Position numbers and translations under genes: made by a program
DNA from: Paracoccus sp. (in: a-proteobacteria)
GTDB taxonomy: Bacteria > Pseudomonadota > Alphaproteobacteria > Rhodobacterales > Rhodobacteraceae
Assembly: GCF_030538495.1 (NCBI RefSeq)
Contig: NZ_JAUNTW010000006.1
Span: forward strand, 94,008 to 158,007
Direction of reading: 5' to 3'
DNA: 64,000 bases
Part shown: in pieces, positions 46,053 to 54,260 of the stretch
Layout: every line of letters starts with the position of its first letter
Numbering within the stretch: position 1 is the stretch's first letter
The notes under the pieces: generated by a model
What the model saw: only the letters and a program-made list of their open reading frames with translations
Database searches by the model: none
What the model was told of the DNA's origin: nothing

Positions 46053-46634
46053 ATGAAAAAACGTTCCCGCACCGTTGCTTTGACCATTTTGGGCGCAAGC
46101 GCCTTTGCCTTGGCCGGGTGCCGCGACGAACAGGTGGATGCGCAAGCCTTTCCCGATCTGGCCAGTTGCCACGCCGCCGCTGCGCAGGGCGGGCTGTTCA
46201 CCGCCGCCGAATGTGACACCGCCTTTGCCGAGGTGCAGCAACTGCATGTCGAGGCCGCACCCCGTTACGACAGTCTGGCCGTCTGCGAAGAACAGCATGG
46301 CGTCGGCAATTGCGGGTCGGAACAACAGGCGACGTCGGGCGGATCCGGCAGCATTTTCATGCCCTTGCTGGCGGGTTACCTGATCGGCAGCATGTTGGGC
46401 CGCGCGGGTGCCGGCACCGCCGCATCGCAGCCCATGTATCGCAACGCGCAGGGCGGATATACAAACGCCGCGCGGACGACGAATTTCGGGTCAAATGCGG
46501 GCCGCGCGCAGATGGGCAGCCAGAGCTTTGCCCGCCCCGCCACAACCGCCGGACAGGCGCCCATGAACCGCGCCACGGCCGCATCGCGCGGCGGTTTCGG
46601 CAGCAGCGGCGCGTCTCGTGGCGTCGGTAGCTAA
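46053..46634 (+). CDS. DUF1190 (YgiB-like) lipoprotein
   Basis: A 193-residue predicted lipoprotein: the signal peptide KRSRTVALTILGASAFALAGC ends in the lipobox LAGC, with Cys at about residue 23. The mature part has paired cysteines (SCHAAAA, ECDTAF, VCEEQHG, NCG), a hydrophobic Gly-rich segment IFMPLLAGYLIGSMLG and a low-complexity Gly/Ser/Arg/Ala tail. This is the DUF1190/YgiB pattern. ATG 46053 follows AAAGGA. It is probably co-transcribed with the YgiC-like gene; function is unknown. Confidence 0.82.
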   Translation: MKKRSRTVALTILGASAFALAGCRDEQVDAQAFPDLASCHAAAAQGGLFTAAECDTAFAEVQQLHVEAAPRYDSLAVCEEQHGVGNCGSEQQATSGGSGSIFMPLLAGYLIGSMLGRAGAGTAASQPMYRNAQGGYTNAARTTNFGSNAGRAQMGSQSFARPATTAGQAPMNRATAASRGGFGSSGASRGVGS

Positions 46635-46659
46635 GATTTTAGGTAAAAAACATGCCGAT

Positions 46660-46674
46660 TTAACAGAATGTTAA
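46660..46674 (+). promoter_or_regulatory. CtrA-type site TTAA-N7-TTAA upstream of amidase-pxpBCA
   Basis: TTAACAGAATGTTAA is an exact TTAA-N7-TTAA located 49 bases before the amidase ATG. The inner acagaatgt is repeated at 46710-46718. It resembles a full CtrA site and is the second such sequence noted in an intergenic region here. Confidence 0.45.
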
Positions 46675-46722
46675 GCTATGATGCGGTAAGGATAGAATCG
46701 CGCCAACTGACAGAATGTGATC

Positions 46723-48021
46723 ATGCCCAGCAGCCTTGCCCTTACCCGCGATGATGATGCCGTGACGGCCTTTCTCAAACGGGTCGATGACGCCATTTCA
46801 CGGGTTCAGTCCCTGCCCGACGCCACGCGGCGCGCGATCTTTGTGGAATTCTGCCCCGACCGCATCCGGGCCGATGCCCAAAAACTGGCCGCGCGTCATC
46901 GGGCAGGGGATGACATGCCCCTGTTCGGTATCCTGATCGCGATTAAGGATATGTTTGACGAAACCGGCCAGATCACCGGCGCGGGGTCGGTCCTGTTGCA
47001 TCGTGAACGCGCGCCCGCAGGGGATGATTGCGCGATTATCAAGCGGTTGCGCGATGCGGGCGCCCTGCCCTTTGGCCGCAATACGCAGTCGGAACTGGCC
47101 TATTCCTGTCTGGGGGTGAATGACACCTATGGCACGGCGTCCTCGGCGTTGATGGAGGGCGTGATCCCCGGCGGGTCCAGTTCGGGGTCCGGCGTGACTG
47201 TGGGGCTGGGCCTGACGGATGCGGCACTGGTCACCGATACCGGCGGATCGGCGCGGATTCCGGCCACGATCAACGGTGTTTGGGGCTATAAATTCAGTCA
47301 GGGGCTGATGGATACGGATGGGATACAGCCTCTGGCCGCCAGCTATGACAGCCCCGGTGTGATTGCGCGTAACGGTGCCATTTTGCAGCGAATCGCGGCG
47401 GTGCTGATGGACAGGCCGCCCTCTGACGCGCCCGCCCGGTTGAACATCGCGGTGCCGGACGGCGCCATGACCGATAATCTGACGCCTGACATTCAGGCCA
47501 TGTTCAACGCCGAACTGGACCGCCTGCGCGCGGCGGGCCACATCCTGACCACCGTTGATTGCCACGCCATGAGCGCGGCGATCTGGATCACCGCCGCGAT
47601 TGTGTCGCAGGAAATGAACCAGTCCTTTGCCGACTATCGCGACCCGTTGCTGGAACAGGGGCAGGACCCCGTGCGCGACATTTTGCAGTTCAGCAGCTTT
47701 CTGCCCCCCGTTCAGTTGCAGGTCGCGCAAATTCACCGCCAGCAATTCACCGTCGAATTTGACACGATGATGCAGGGATATGACGCCATGCTGATCCCGG
47801 CGCTGATGGCCCTGCCGCCCATGATCGAACAGGCGCGGGCGGATTTTGTGAATCTCAGTTCGCCGATTATCCGCAACGCGTCGTTTGCGAATATGCTGGA
47901 CGCCTGCGCGGTTGTGCTGCCGACGCCGGGCGCGGTCCCGGCATGGTCGATGACCATGCTGATGGGGCGCAAAAACACCGACGCGGCATTGATCGCGGCC
48001 GCGCGCCAGATTGCCGGGTAA
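46723..48021 (+). CDS. Amidase signature family enzyme
   Basis: A 432-residue amidase with the Ser-cisSer-Lys triad: Lys75 in LIAIKDMFDE, the cis-serine in GGSSSGSGVTVGLG (about residues 150-163) and the nucleophile Ser176 in TDTGGSARIPA. It hydrolyses a carboxylic amide; the natural substrate is not evident. The ATG at 46723 is used; GTG at 46717 is also possible and neither has a clear ribosome-binding site. It shares one base with pxpB (TAATG), so it belongs to the 5-oxoprolinase operon and may feed it by releasing 5-oxoproline or a related lactam acid, which is inference. Confidence 0.88.
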   Translation: MPSSLALTRDDDAVTAFLKRVDDAISRVQSLPDATRRAIFVEFCPDRIRADAQKLAARHRAGDDMPLFGILIAIKDMFDETGQITGAGSVLLHRERAPAGDDCAIIKRLRDAGALPFGRNTQSELAYSCLGVNDTYGTASSALMEGVIPGGSSSGSGVTVGLGLTDAALVTDTGGSARIPATINGVWGYKFSQGLMDTDGIQPLAASYDSPGVIARNGAILQRIAAVLMDRPPSDAPARLNIAVPDGAMTDNLTPDIQAMFNAELDRLRAAGHILTTVDCHAMSAAIWITAAIVSQEMNQSFADYRDPLLEQGQDPVRDILQFSSFLPPVQLQVAQIHRQQFTVEFDTMMQGYDAMLIPALMALPPMIEQARADFVNLSSPIIRNASFANMLDACAVVLPTPGAVPAWSMTMLMGRKNTDAALIAAARQIAG

Positions 48022-48740
48022 TGACACAGGCCGGGGTGCAGATTCGGCCGCAGGGGCTGGATGGGCTGCTGGTGCGGTTTGCCCTGACGCCCGACGCCCA
48101 CGCGATGACGGCGGCGCAGGCTGTCGCGGCGGCGTTGCGCGACGATCCCCCGGCAGGAGTTGTGGAAATCGCGCCTGCGCTTGTGTCGGTGTTTGTCCGG
48201 TTTGACGCGGCGCGGGTCAGCCGTGCGGAATTGACCGAGGCGCTGCGCGCGCGGGTGGACGGGCGGCCCATGACCGCGCCGGAACCGCTGCGTCGCTGGA
48301 CCATTCCGGCCTGTTTCGGCGGGGATGACGGCCCGCAACTGGCGCAGGTCGCGGCAAAAGTGGGTGTTACCGAACAGGCCGCGATTGACCAGATATGCGG
48401 TGCGGATCTGCGCGTTTTGGCGATTGGGTTCGCGCCGGGGCAACCCTATATCGGGCTGCTGCCCGATGCGTGGAACCTGCCGCGCCTGTCCGCGCTGACG
48501 CCGCAGGTGCCTGCGGGCGCGGTCGTCGTGGCGGTGCGGCAGGTGGTGATCTTTGGCGCGGCCTCGCCCACCGGCTGGCACCATGTCGCGCGCACGGCGT
48601 TTCGCAGCTTTGCACCCGACCGCGACCCGCCGATGCCCTTGCGCGCGGGCGATGCGATCCGTCTGGCCCCGGCCACCCCGTCTGACATCGCCGCCCTGAC
48701 CGACCCGATGAGCGGCGCGCAATTAACGGTGCTGCGATGA
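48021..48740 (+). CDS. pxpB: 5-oxoprolinase subunit PxpB (KipI-like)
   Basis: A 239-residue protein of the KipI/allophanate-hydrolase subunit 1 family, with RRWTIPACFGGDDGPQLAQVA, AIGFAPGQPYIGLLP and TPQVPAGAVVVAVRQVVIF followed by TGWHHVARTAFRSF. With PxpA and PxpC it forms the ATP-dependent bacterial 5-oxoprolinase that opens 5-oxoproline to glutamate. The ATG at 48021 overlaps the amidase stop; pxpC begins within its last four bases. Confidence 0.9.
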   Translation: MTQAGVQIRPQGLDGLLVRFALTPDAHAMTAAQAVAAALRDDPPAGVVEIAPALVSVFVRFDAARVSRAELTEALRARVDGRPMTAPEPLRRWTIPACFGGDDGPQLAQVAAKVGVTEQAAIDQICGADLRVLAIGFAPGQPYIGLLPDAWNLPRLSALTPQVPAGAVVVAVRQVVIFGAASPTGWHHVARTAFRSFAPDRDPPMPLRAGDAIRLAPATPSDIAALTDPMSGAQLTVLR

Positions 48741-49738
48741 CCGCGCTGCGGATTTTGCGCGCCGATGGCGTGCTGAGCGTTCAGGATATGGGCCGCCCCG
48801 GCCATATCGCGCAGGGTCTGTCGCGCGGCGGCGGCGCCGACCGGATGGCGGTGATCGAGGCGGCGGCCCTGCTGCGCGCCCCCTCCCCTCTGGCGGGGGT
48901 CGAGATGGCGGGCGCGGGCGGGCGCTTTGCCGTAACGCAGCCGATGCGGGTGGCGCTGACCGGCGCGCCGATGGTGGCGATGCTGGACGGGCAGCCTGTC
49001 GCATGGCACGCCTGCCACCTGATTCAGCCGGGGCAGGTGCTGACCATCGGCGCGGCCTTGGGCGGCGTTTATGGGTATCTGACCCCCGCCGGCGGGATCA
49101 CGACGCCCGAATGGCTGGGCAGCCGCGCCGCGCATTTATCCATCGGCATCGGCGCGGCGCTGACCGGGGGCGATCTGCCCTGTGCGCCCGACCCCGCGCC
49201 CGATGATCCGCCTCGGATCATTGATCCCGCCCTGCGTTTCGGCGGCGGCAGGCTGCGCATGACCTGCGGCCCGCAGACGGATCTGTTCACGCCCGACACC
49301 CGAACCGCGTTCCACAACGCGACCTTTGCCCGCACGCGCGGCAACCGGCAGGGGATCACCCTGCATCACGCCGACCGGTTCACGACCGACCGCGCGGCGG
49401 GGTTGGCGTCAGACGTGATCGGGCCGGGGGATGTGCAGATGACCGGCGACGGGGTGCCGGTGGTGTTGCTGGCCGAATGTCAGACCATCGGCGGCTATCC
49501 CCGCATCGGCACTGTCATTCCCGACGATCTGCCGCGCGCCGCGCAGGCGCCGGTTGGCGCGGAACTGCGGCTGACCCTGATCACGCTGGAAGAGGCTGAT
49601 GCCCTGCACCGCACCGATGCGCAGCTGCTGCGTGATGCGGGCGGGCGGTGCCGACCTCTGATCCGCGATCCGCGCGATATTCCGAATCTGCTATCCTATC
49701 AATTCATCAGCGGCGCGGTGCGCGGGGACGAAACATGA
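48737..49738 (+). CDS. pxpC: 5-oxoprolinase subunit PxpC (KipA-like)
   Basis: A 333-residue biotin-dependent-carboxyltransferase-like protein of the KipA/allophanate-hydrolase subunit 2 family. Marks are VLSVQDMGRPGHIAQGLSRGGGADRMA, YGYLTPAGGITTPEWLGSRA and the late VVLLAECQTIGGYPRIGTVI. It pairs with PxpB. Both ends overlap neighbouring genes by ATGA, indicating tight coupling. Confidence 0.92.
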   Translation: MTALRILRADGVLSVQDMGRPGHIAQGLSRGGGADRMAVIEAAALLRAPSPLAGVEMAGAGGRFAVTQPMRVALTGAPMVAMLDGQPVAWHACHLIQPGQVLTIGAALGGVYGYLTPAGGITTPEWLGSRAAHLSIGIGAALTGGDLPCAPDPAPDDPPRIIDPALRFGGGRLRMTCGPQTDLFTPDTRTAFHNATFARTRGNRQGITLHHADRFTTDRAAGLASDVIGPGDVQMTGDGVPVVLLAECQTIGGYPRIGTVIPDDLPRAAQAPVGAELRLTLITLEEADALHRTDAQLLRDAGGRCRPLIRDPRDIPNLLSYQFISGAVRGDET

Positions 49739-50487
49739 AGGTCGATCTGAACGCCGATATGGGCGAATCCTTTGGCCCGTGGGTGATGGGCGACGATGCG
49801 GCGCTGATGGATGTGATTACATCCGCCAATATCGCCTGCGGCTGGCATGCGGGCGATGCCGATGTGATGGCCACGACCATGCGCGCGGCAGTCGCGCGGG
49901 GGGTGGGGATTGGCGCGCATCCGGGCTTTGCCGATTTGCAGGGCTTTGGGCGGCGTCGGATTGCGCTGTCGGCTGAAGAATTGGGCAATCTGACCGCCTA
50001 TCAATTGGGGGCGGCGCAGGGGATGGCGCGGATGGCAGGCGCGCGGGTCCGGCATCTGAAACTGCATGGCGCGTTGTCGAATATGGCCAGCGAAGACGCC
50101 ACGATTGCCCGCGCCTGTTACTCTGCCGCGCGGCGTCTGGACCCCGATATTGTGCTGGTGGTGCTGGCCGGAACCGCGCAACAGGCCGTGGCCGAGGAAT
50201 TGGCCGCCCCCTTCGCCGCCGAGATTTTCGCCGACCGCGCCTATAACGACGATGCGACGCTGGTGGATCGGCGTTTGCCGGAGGCGGTGCTGCATGATGC
50301 GGCGCAGGCGGGACCGCGCATTGCCGCGATGATCCGGGCGCGCGCAATCATCACCGCCAGCGGCAAACATCTGCCCGCGCGGATCGACACCGTGTGCGTG
50401 CATGGCGACAGCCCCGATGCGGTCGCCATGGCGCGCGCGCTTCGCAGCCACCTGACCGCATCGGGGATCAGTGTCAGCCGGTTTTAA
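49735..50487 (+). CDS. pxpA: 5-oxoprolinase subunit PxpA (LamB/YcsF family)
   Basis: A 250-residue protein of the LamB/YcsF family. The N-terminal VDLNADMGESFGPWVMGDDAAL, then SANIACGWHAGDADVM, GAHPGFADLQGFGRR, HLKLHGALSNMA and the terminal VCVHGDSPDAVAMARAL are diagnostic; the Asp and His residues probably form the active centre. It is the last gene of the amidase-pxpBCA operon. Confidence 0.95.
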   Translation: MKVDLNADMGESFGPWVMGDDAALMDVITSANIACGWHAGDADVMATTMRAAVARGVGIGAHPGFADLQGFGRRRIALSAEELGNLTAYQLGAAQGMARMAGARVRHLKLHGALSNMASEDATIARACYSAARRLDPDIVLVVLAGTAQQAVAEELAAPFAAEIFADRAYNDDATLVDRRLPEAVLHDAAQAGPRIAAMIRARAIITASGKHLPARIDTVCVHGDSPDAVAMARALRSHLTASGISVSRF

Positions 50488-50839
50488 CCGATGCCGTGAC
50501 GATTGCCGCCAATCCTGCGGTCGGATGAAAAGACCCCTGAACGCGCGATGTTTGGCGCGGGCATGGCCGGGGGATGCCTCTTTCCCCCGCGTTAAGATTT
50601 GGCCCGACGGACCCGACGCCGGGGGCCGCGGTTCGGCCATGCTGGCATTGTGTTTCGCGGGATCGGCGGCGCGCATCGCCGGGCCGTTGTGGATCGTCGC
50701 GGCTATGTCGTTGCCACGGTGAATCACGGATTTTGCCAGCCGAGACCTCGGCCCGGCTTTACAACGCGACCGACCGCCTGCGTCACCGTCTCGCCGTGAG
50801 TATTTTTGCACAGAAGAAGCGGCAGGGGCGGCGCCGGAT
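50488..50839. other. 352-base gap without a convincing gene
   Basis: Between the convergent pxpA and lysR genes no open frame has a ribosome-binding site or recognisable product. Short frames exist, but they are arginine-rich or end abruptly. The right end carries a copy of the dispersed repeat. The stretch may include a decayed gene, but I could not identify its parent. Confidence 0.5.
50796..50828 (+). repeat. Dispersed intergenic repeat, copy D (coding-like version)
   Basis: The core reads gtgagtatttttgcacag followed by aagaagcggcagggg, matching the copies at the right window edge. In frame it would encode VSIFAQKKRQG, but no gene continues from it. Confidence 0.8.
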
Positions 50840-51748
50840 TTACGGCTGCCACAGCCCCTGTTGCCATGCCGGTTCATCGGCAAAAGCCGCAGCGATGTGG
50901 TCGATCAGCAGGCGCGTTTTGCGCGGCATGGGGCGGATCGGGGGCCAGACAAGGCTGATTGGCAGGGGCGTTTGCGGCATATCGGGCAGCACCCAGACCA
51001 GTTGCCCCTGACGCAGCGCGTCGGCCACAATAAACAGCGGCAGCATCGCGACGCCCAAGCCCCCGATGGCCAGATCACGCATCGATTCGCCATTATTGGC
51101 GGAGAGGCGGCCCGTATGCATCACCGCCACCTGAGCGCCAAAGGGCCATTGGTCGGACAGCCGCATATTCCGATACCCGATGGCCTGATGGCGCAGCAAA
51201 TCGACGCTGGTGATAATCGGGCCGTGGCGGTCCAGATAATCCGGGCTGGCGACCAAGGCGAAAGGATCGGCGCATAACCGCCGCGCCATCAGCCCGCTGT
51301 CGCGCAGCCGCCCCACCCGCACCCCCAGATCAAAGCCCGCCCGCACCAGATCAACCGGCCGGTCGTCATAATCCAGCACCAGTTCCAATTCGGGATGCGC
51401 CTGCGCAAAGGCGGCAATCACCGGCCCCAGATGCCGAATCCCCAGGCTGAGCGGCGCGCTCAGCGCCAGACGTCCGCGCAGTTCGGTGGTGGCGTTCAGA
51501 TCTTCGGTCGCGGCGACCAGCTCGGCCAAAGCGGGGCGCAACCGGTCGGCCAAGGCGCGCGCCTGATCGGTGGGGGTGATGCGTCCGGCGCTGCGCGTGA
51601 ACAGGGCAACCCCCAGAGCCGCTTCCAGATCGCTGATGCGTTTGCTGACCACCGATTTCGACAATTCCGCCCGCGTGGCCGCCGCAGACATGCTGCCCGC
51701 ATCCAGCACCGCCAGAAAGGTTTGCATCTCGGATATGGTCCAGTTCAT
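50840..51748 (-). CDS. LysR family transcriptional regulator
   Basis: A 302-residue LysR-type regulator. The N-terminal winged helix-turn-helix reads MQTFLAVLDAGSMSAAATRAELSKSVVSKRISDLEAALGVALF, followed by the effector-binding domain (LSAPLSLGIRHLGPVIAAFAQAHPELEL and later DLVRAGFDLGVRVG). The ATG at 51748 (MNWTISEM) gives the usual short leader. It is divergent from a ring-cleavage dioxygenase-like gene with a symmetric T-N11-A site in between, so it probably controls that operon and itself. The inducer is unknown; an aromatic or quinone compound would fit the neighbours. Confidence 0.9.
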   Translation of the reverse strand: MNWTISEMQTFLAVLDAGSMSAAATRAELSKSVVSKRISDLEAALGVALFTRSAGRITPTDQARALADRLRPALAELVAATEDLNATTELRGRLALSAPLSLGIRHLGPVIAAFAQAHPELELVLDYDDRPVDLVRAGFDLGVRVGRLRDSGLMARRLCADPFALVASPDYLDRHGPIITSVDLLRHQAIGYRNMRLSDQWPFGAQVAVMHTGRLSANNGESMRDLAIGGLGVAMLPLFIVADALRQGQLVWVLPDMPQTPLPISLVWPPIRPMPRKTRLLIDHIAAAFADEPAWQQGLWQP

Positions 51749-51775
51749 GGCGCGATTATGCACCTCCGGCGATCC

Positions 51776-51792
51776 GTTCGCAATCACCGAAC
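51776..51792. promoter_or_regulatory. LysR-type box between lysR and the dioxygenase gene
   Basis: GTTCG-N7-CGAAC (51776-51792) is a perfect inverted repeat containing T-N11-A, the LysR recognition pattern. It lies 28 bases from the regulator start and 80 bases from the dioxygenase start. Confidence 0.55.
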
Positions 51793-51871
51793 GCAGGTTT
51801 CGTAAACGGCCAACTTATCCGAACGGCGGCGATGTGATAGAATTGCACCGTTTCAGGCAGAGAGCTATCCC

Positions 51872-52813
51872 GTGCAGTTAACCGGCATCCATCATCTGAC
51901 CGCCATCACGGCTGACGCCGCCGGCAATAACCGATTTTATACTGAAATCATGGGCTTGCGGCGGGTCAAGAAAACCGTAAATCAGGATGACACATCCGCC
52001 TATCACCTGTTTTTTGCCGATGGTGCGGGGACGGCGGGAACCGACATCACCTTTTTCGACTGGCCGACAGAGCGGGAACAGCGCGGCACGAACGCGATCA
52101 CGCAAACCGGGCTGCGAATCGCGGAAAGCAGTCTGGATTTCTGGGCCGCGCGGCTGCGCGATCACGGCGTTGACGCGGACGCGATCACGATGCTGGACGG
52201 ACGCGCGGGCATTTCGCTGCGCGACCCCGAAGGGCAACGCCTGCGCCTGATTGCCGCGCCCAAGCCTTTGGGCGAGACATGGGACCACAGCACCGTCCCC
52301 GCCGAACATCAGGTTCAGGGCTTGGGACCGGTCACCATATCGGTTCCCGAACTGGCCCCGACCGAAACCGCCCTGACCCAGATCACCCATATGCGCCGCC
52401 TGCGCGATTATCCCAGCCCGGATGGGCAAGGGCAGGTGCATGTGTTCGGCATGGGGCAGCAGGGCGCGGCGGCCGAATTTCACGTTGCGGTGCAGCCCGA
52501 TCTGCCGCGCGCGCGCCAAGGGGCGGGCGGCGCGCATCACGTGGCCTTTCGCGTGCCGGATGCGGTCGCGCTGACCGGATGGGCGCGCCATATCAACAGC
52601 TTTCGCGTCCCCAATTCGGGCGAGGTGGACCGCTTCTATTTCCGGTCGTTCTATTTCCGCGAACCGGGCGGCGTGCTGATTGAACTGGCCACCGACGGGC
52701 CGGGCTTTGACGTGGATGAACCCCGCGAGGTGATGGGCCAGTCCCTGTCTCTGCCCCCCTTTCTGGAACACAAACGCGACGCCATCACGGCACGGCTGAA
52801 GCCTCTGGATTAA
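51872..52813 (+). CDS. Ring-cleaving dioxygenase, VOC superfamily (MhqO-like)
   Basis: A 313-residue protein made of two vicinal-oxygen-chelate modules. The first starts LTGIHHLTAITADAAGNNRFYTEIMGLRRVKKTVNQDD and includes the metal-ligand type His. The second has GGAHHVAFRVPDA and FYFREPGGVLIELATDGPGF with the terminal Glu ligand. The layout matches MhqO/MhqA-type hydroquinone-responsive ring-cleavage dioxygenases. It starts at GTG 51872 and is the first gene of a unit with another VOC protein and a DUF924 protein, divergent from lysR. The exact substrate is unproven. Confidence 0.87.
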   Translation: MQLTGIHHLTAITADAAGNNRFYTEIMGLRRVKKTVNQDDTSAYHLFFADGAGTAGTDITFFDWPTEREQRGTNAITQTGLRIAESSLDFWAARLRDHGVDADAITMLDGRAGISLRDPEGQRLRLIAAPKPLGETWDHSTVPAEHQVQGLGPVTISVPELAPTETALTQITHMRRLRDYPSPDGQGQVHVFGMGQQGAAAEFHVAVQPDLPRARQGAGGAHHVAFRVPDAVALTGWARHINSFRVPNSGEVDRFYFRSFYFREPGGVLIELATDGPGFDVDEPREVMGQSLSLPPFLEHKRDAITARLKPLD

Positions 52814-52824
52814 AGGACGACATC

Positions 52825-53484
52825 ATGACGCCAATCGGCCACGTCGCCCTGACCGTGCGGAACATGCCGGGAATGGTTGCCTTTTATGAAACCGCCTTTG
52901 GGTTGCAGGTTCTGGACGATTGCGGCCCCGTGCGCCGGATGGGCGCAGGCGGTCGGGCGCTGATGGAACTGCGTCACGCTCCGGCGCGGAGAGACCGGGT
53001 TCCGGCCATCTTTCTGCTGCCGTCGCGCGATGATCTGGGCCGATGGCTGCACCACGCCATGTCAGTGGGGCTGCCCCTGACCGACGCCTGCGATTGCGGC
53101 ACCCGGCTGACAGTCAGCGTGACGGATCCCGAAGGCAACCCCATCACGATCAGTTGCCCGGCCAACCGCGCGGGCACCGCATCGCGCGCGCTGAACCTGA
53201 ACGCGCTTGCGGCGCGGGCGGCGGGGCAATGGACCGGCGCCCCGCACGACATCCGCATCTGCAGCGCCGCACAGCATATCGACGGTCCCAGCCCCGCGCG
53301 CGGCTTTCTGATCGGTGATCTGGGGCTGACGCCCACGGGTCAGGCCCATGGCGCAACATGGTATGGCTGGAACGACCATCCGCACCGGCGCACGCCCTGC
53401 CGGCCCCACAGCGCAAACACCAATACCGACCTGTCGCGCGCGCCAACCGACCCGTGGGGCGGCGCGACCCATTACCCGAACTAA
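52825..53484 (+). CDS. VOC family protein (glyoxalase/catechol dioxygenase-like)
   Basis: A 219-residue protein with a clear VOC fold at the N-terminus: IGHVALTVRNMPGMVAFYETAFGLQVLDD, followed by a later DPEGNPITISCPANR strand that carries the fold's ending. The C-terminal 90 residues include DLGLTPTGQAHGATWYGWNDHPH and a low-complexity tail. CatE-like catechol 2,3-dioxygenases share this layout, but the metal ligands are not all obvious here. The gene lies 11 bases after the dioxygenase gene with AAAGGA before its ATG. Confidence 0.75.
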   Translation: MTPIGHVALTVRNMPGMVAFYETAFGLQVLDDCGPVRRMGAGGRALMELRHAPARRDRVPAIFLLPSRDDLGRWLHHAMSVGLPLTDACDCGTRLTVSVTDPEGNPITISCPANRAGTASRALNLNALAARAAGQWTGAPHDIRICSAAQHIDGPSPARGFLIGDLGLTPTGQAHGATWYGWNDHPHRRTPCRPHSANTNTDLSRAPTDPWGGATHYPN

Positions 53485-53493
53485 GGCCCAGTC

Positions 53494-54036
53494 ATGACCG
53501 CATCCCCCTCGCATATTCTCAGCTTTTGGTTTTCAGATGCCGTCCGCCCGTTCTGGTTTGCGCGATCCGATGACCTTGACCGCCAGATCGCGGACCAATT
53601 CAGCGCAACCCATAGCGCGGCACATAACGGTGATCTGGACCACTGGATCGACGCCCCCGACAGCGCGCTTGCGCTGACCATCACGCTGGACCAGTTCCCG
53701 CGCAACCTGTTTCGCGGCACGGCCCGCAGCTTTGACAGCGACGCCCGCGCACGGGAACACGCGCGCACCGCGCTGCAACGCGGCTATGACCTGATGCAGC
53801 CGGACGACCGCCGCCCGTTTTTCTACCTGCCCTTTATGCACAGCGAAGACCTGGCCGATCAGGAAAAATCCGTCGCCCTTTATCAGGCACTGGGTGCGGA
53901 GACCTCTCTGACCTTTGCGCGCGACCACCACGACATCATCGCGCGCTTTGGCCGCTTCCCGCATCGCAACGCCGCCTTGGGCCGCACCACCACCCCGGAC
54001 GAAGCCGCCTTCCTGAAAACCCATCCGGGCTTCTGA
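53494..54036 (+). CDS. DUF924 family protein
   Basis: A 180-residue soluble, mostly helical protein of the DUF924 family. Family marks are ILSFWFSDAVRPFWFARSDDLDRQIADQF, LTITLDQFPRNLFRGTARSFDSD, and RPFFYLPFMHSEDLADQEKSVALYQAL followed by RFGRFPHRNAALGR. The fold is reported as TPR-like; no biochemical activity is established to my knowledge. It starts nine bases after the VOC gene and is followed by the dispersed repeat with a T-rich terminator. Confidence 0.88.
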   Translation: MTASPSHILSFWFSDAVRPFWFARSDDLDRQIADQFSATHSAAHNGDLDHWIDAPDSALALTITLDQFPRNLFRGTARSFDSDARAREHARTALQRGYDLMQPDDRRPFFYLPFMHSEDLADQEKSVALYQALGAETSLTFARDHHDIIARFGRFPHRNAALGRTTTPDEAAFLKTHPGF

Positions 54037-54044
54037 CCCCACTC

Positions 54045-54138
54045 CTTTCATCTTGGTGCAAATATCCTCTGGGGTGAGGAGGGTCAGAAAAAGGTCCAGT
54101 GGACCTTTTTCCCGACGAACGCCCGCCCTTGGGCGGGC
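54045..54138. repeat. Dispersed intergenic repeat, copy E, with two hairpins
   Basis: The minus-strand core atatttgcaccaagatgaaag sits at 54045-54065. It is followed by a perfect AAAAAGGTCC/GGACCTTTTT hairpin (54088-54110) that can end transcription in both directions, then GCCCGCCC-TT-GGGCGGGC (54121-54138). The same arrangement, more diverged, occurs at 60015-60102. Confidence 0.8.
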
Positions 54139-54260
54139 AAGGGGGCGACGCGCCCGCGGCCCATCCGCGCAAAACCACCGCAGGATCTGGACGCAACCCC
54201 GCAATCACGCTATGTTTACAGCCATAAACGGGGCAAAGACCCTGATTGTATGAGGCAGAT

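Noticed and set aside
50471-50810. Small open frames in the gap between pxpA and lysR
   Set aside because: No ribosome-binding site, no recognisable product, and Arg-rich or abruptly ending translation; treated as noncoding or decayed sequence.
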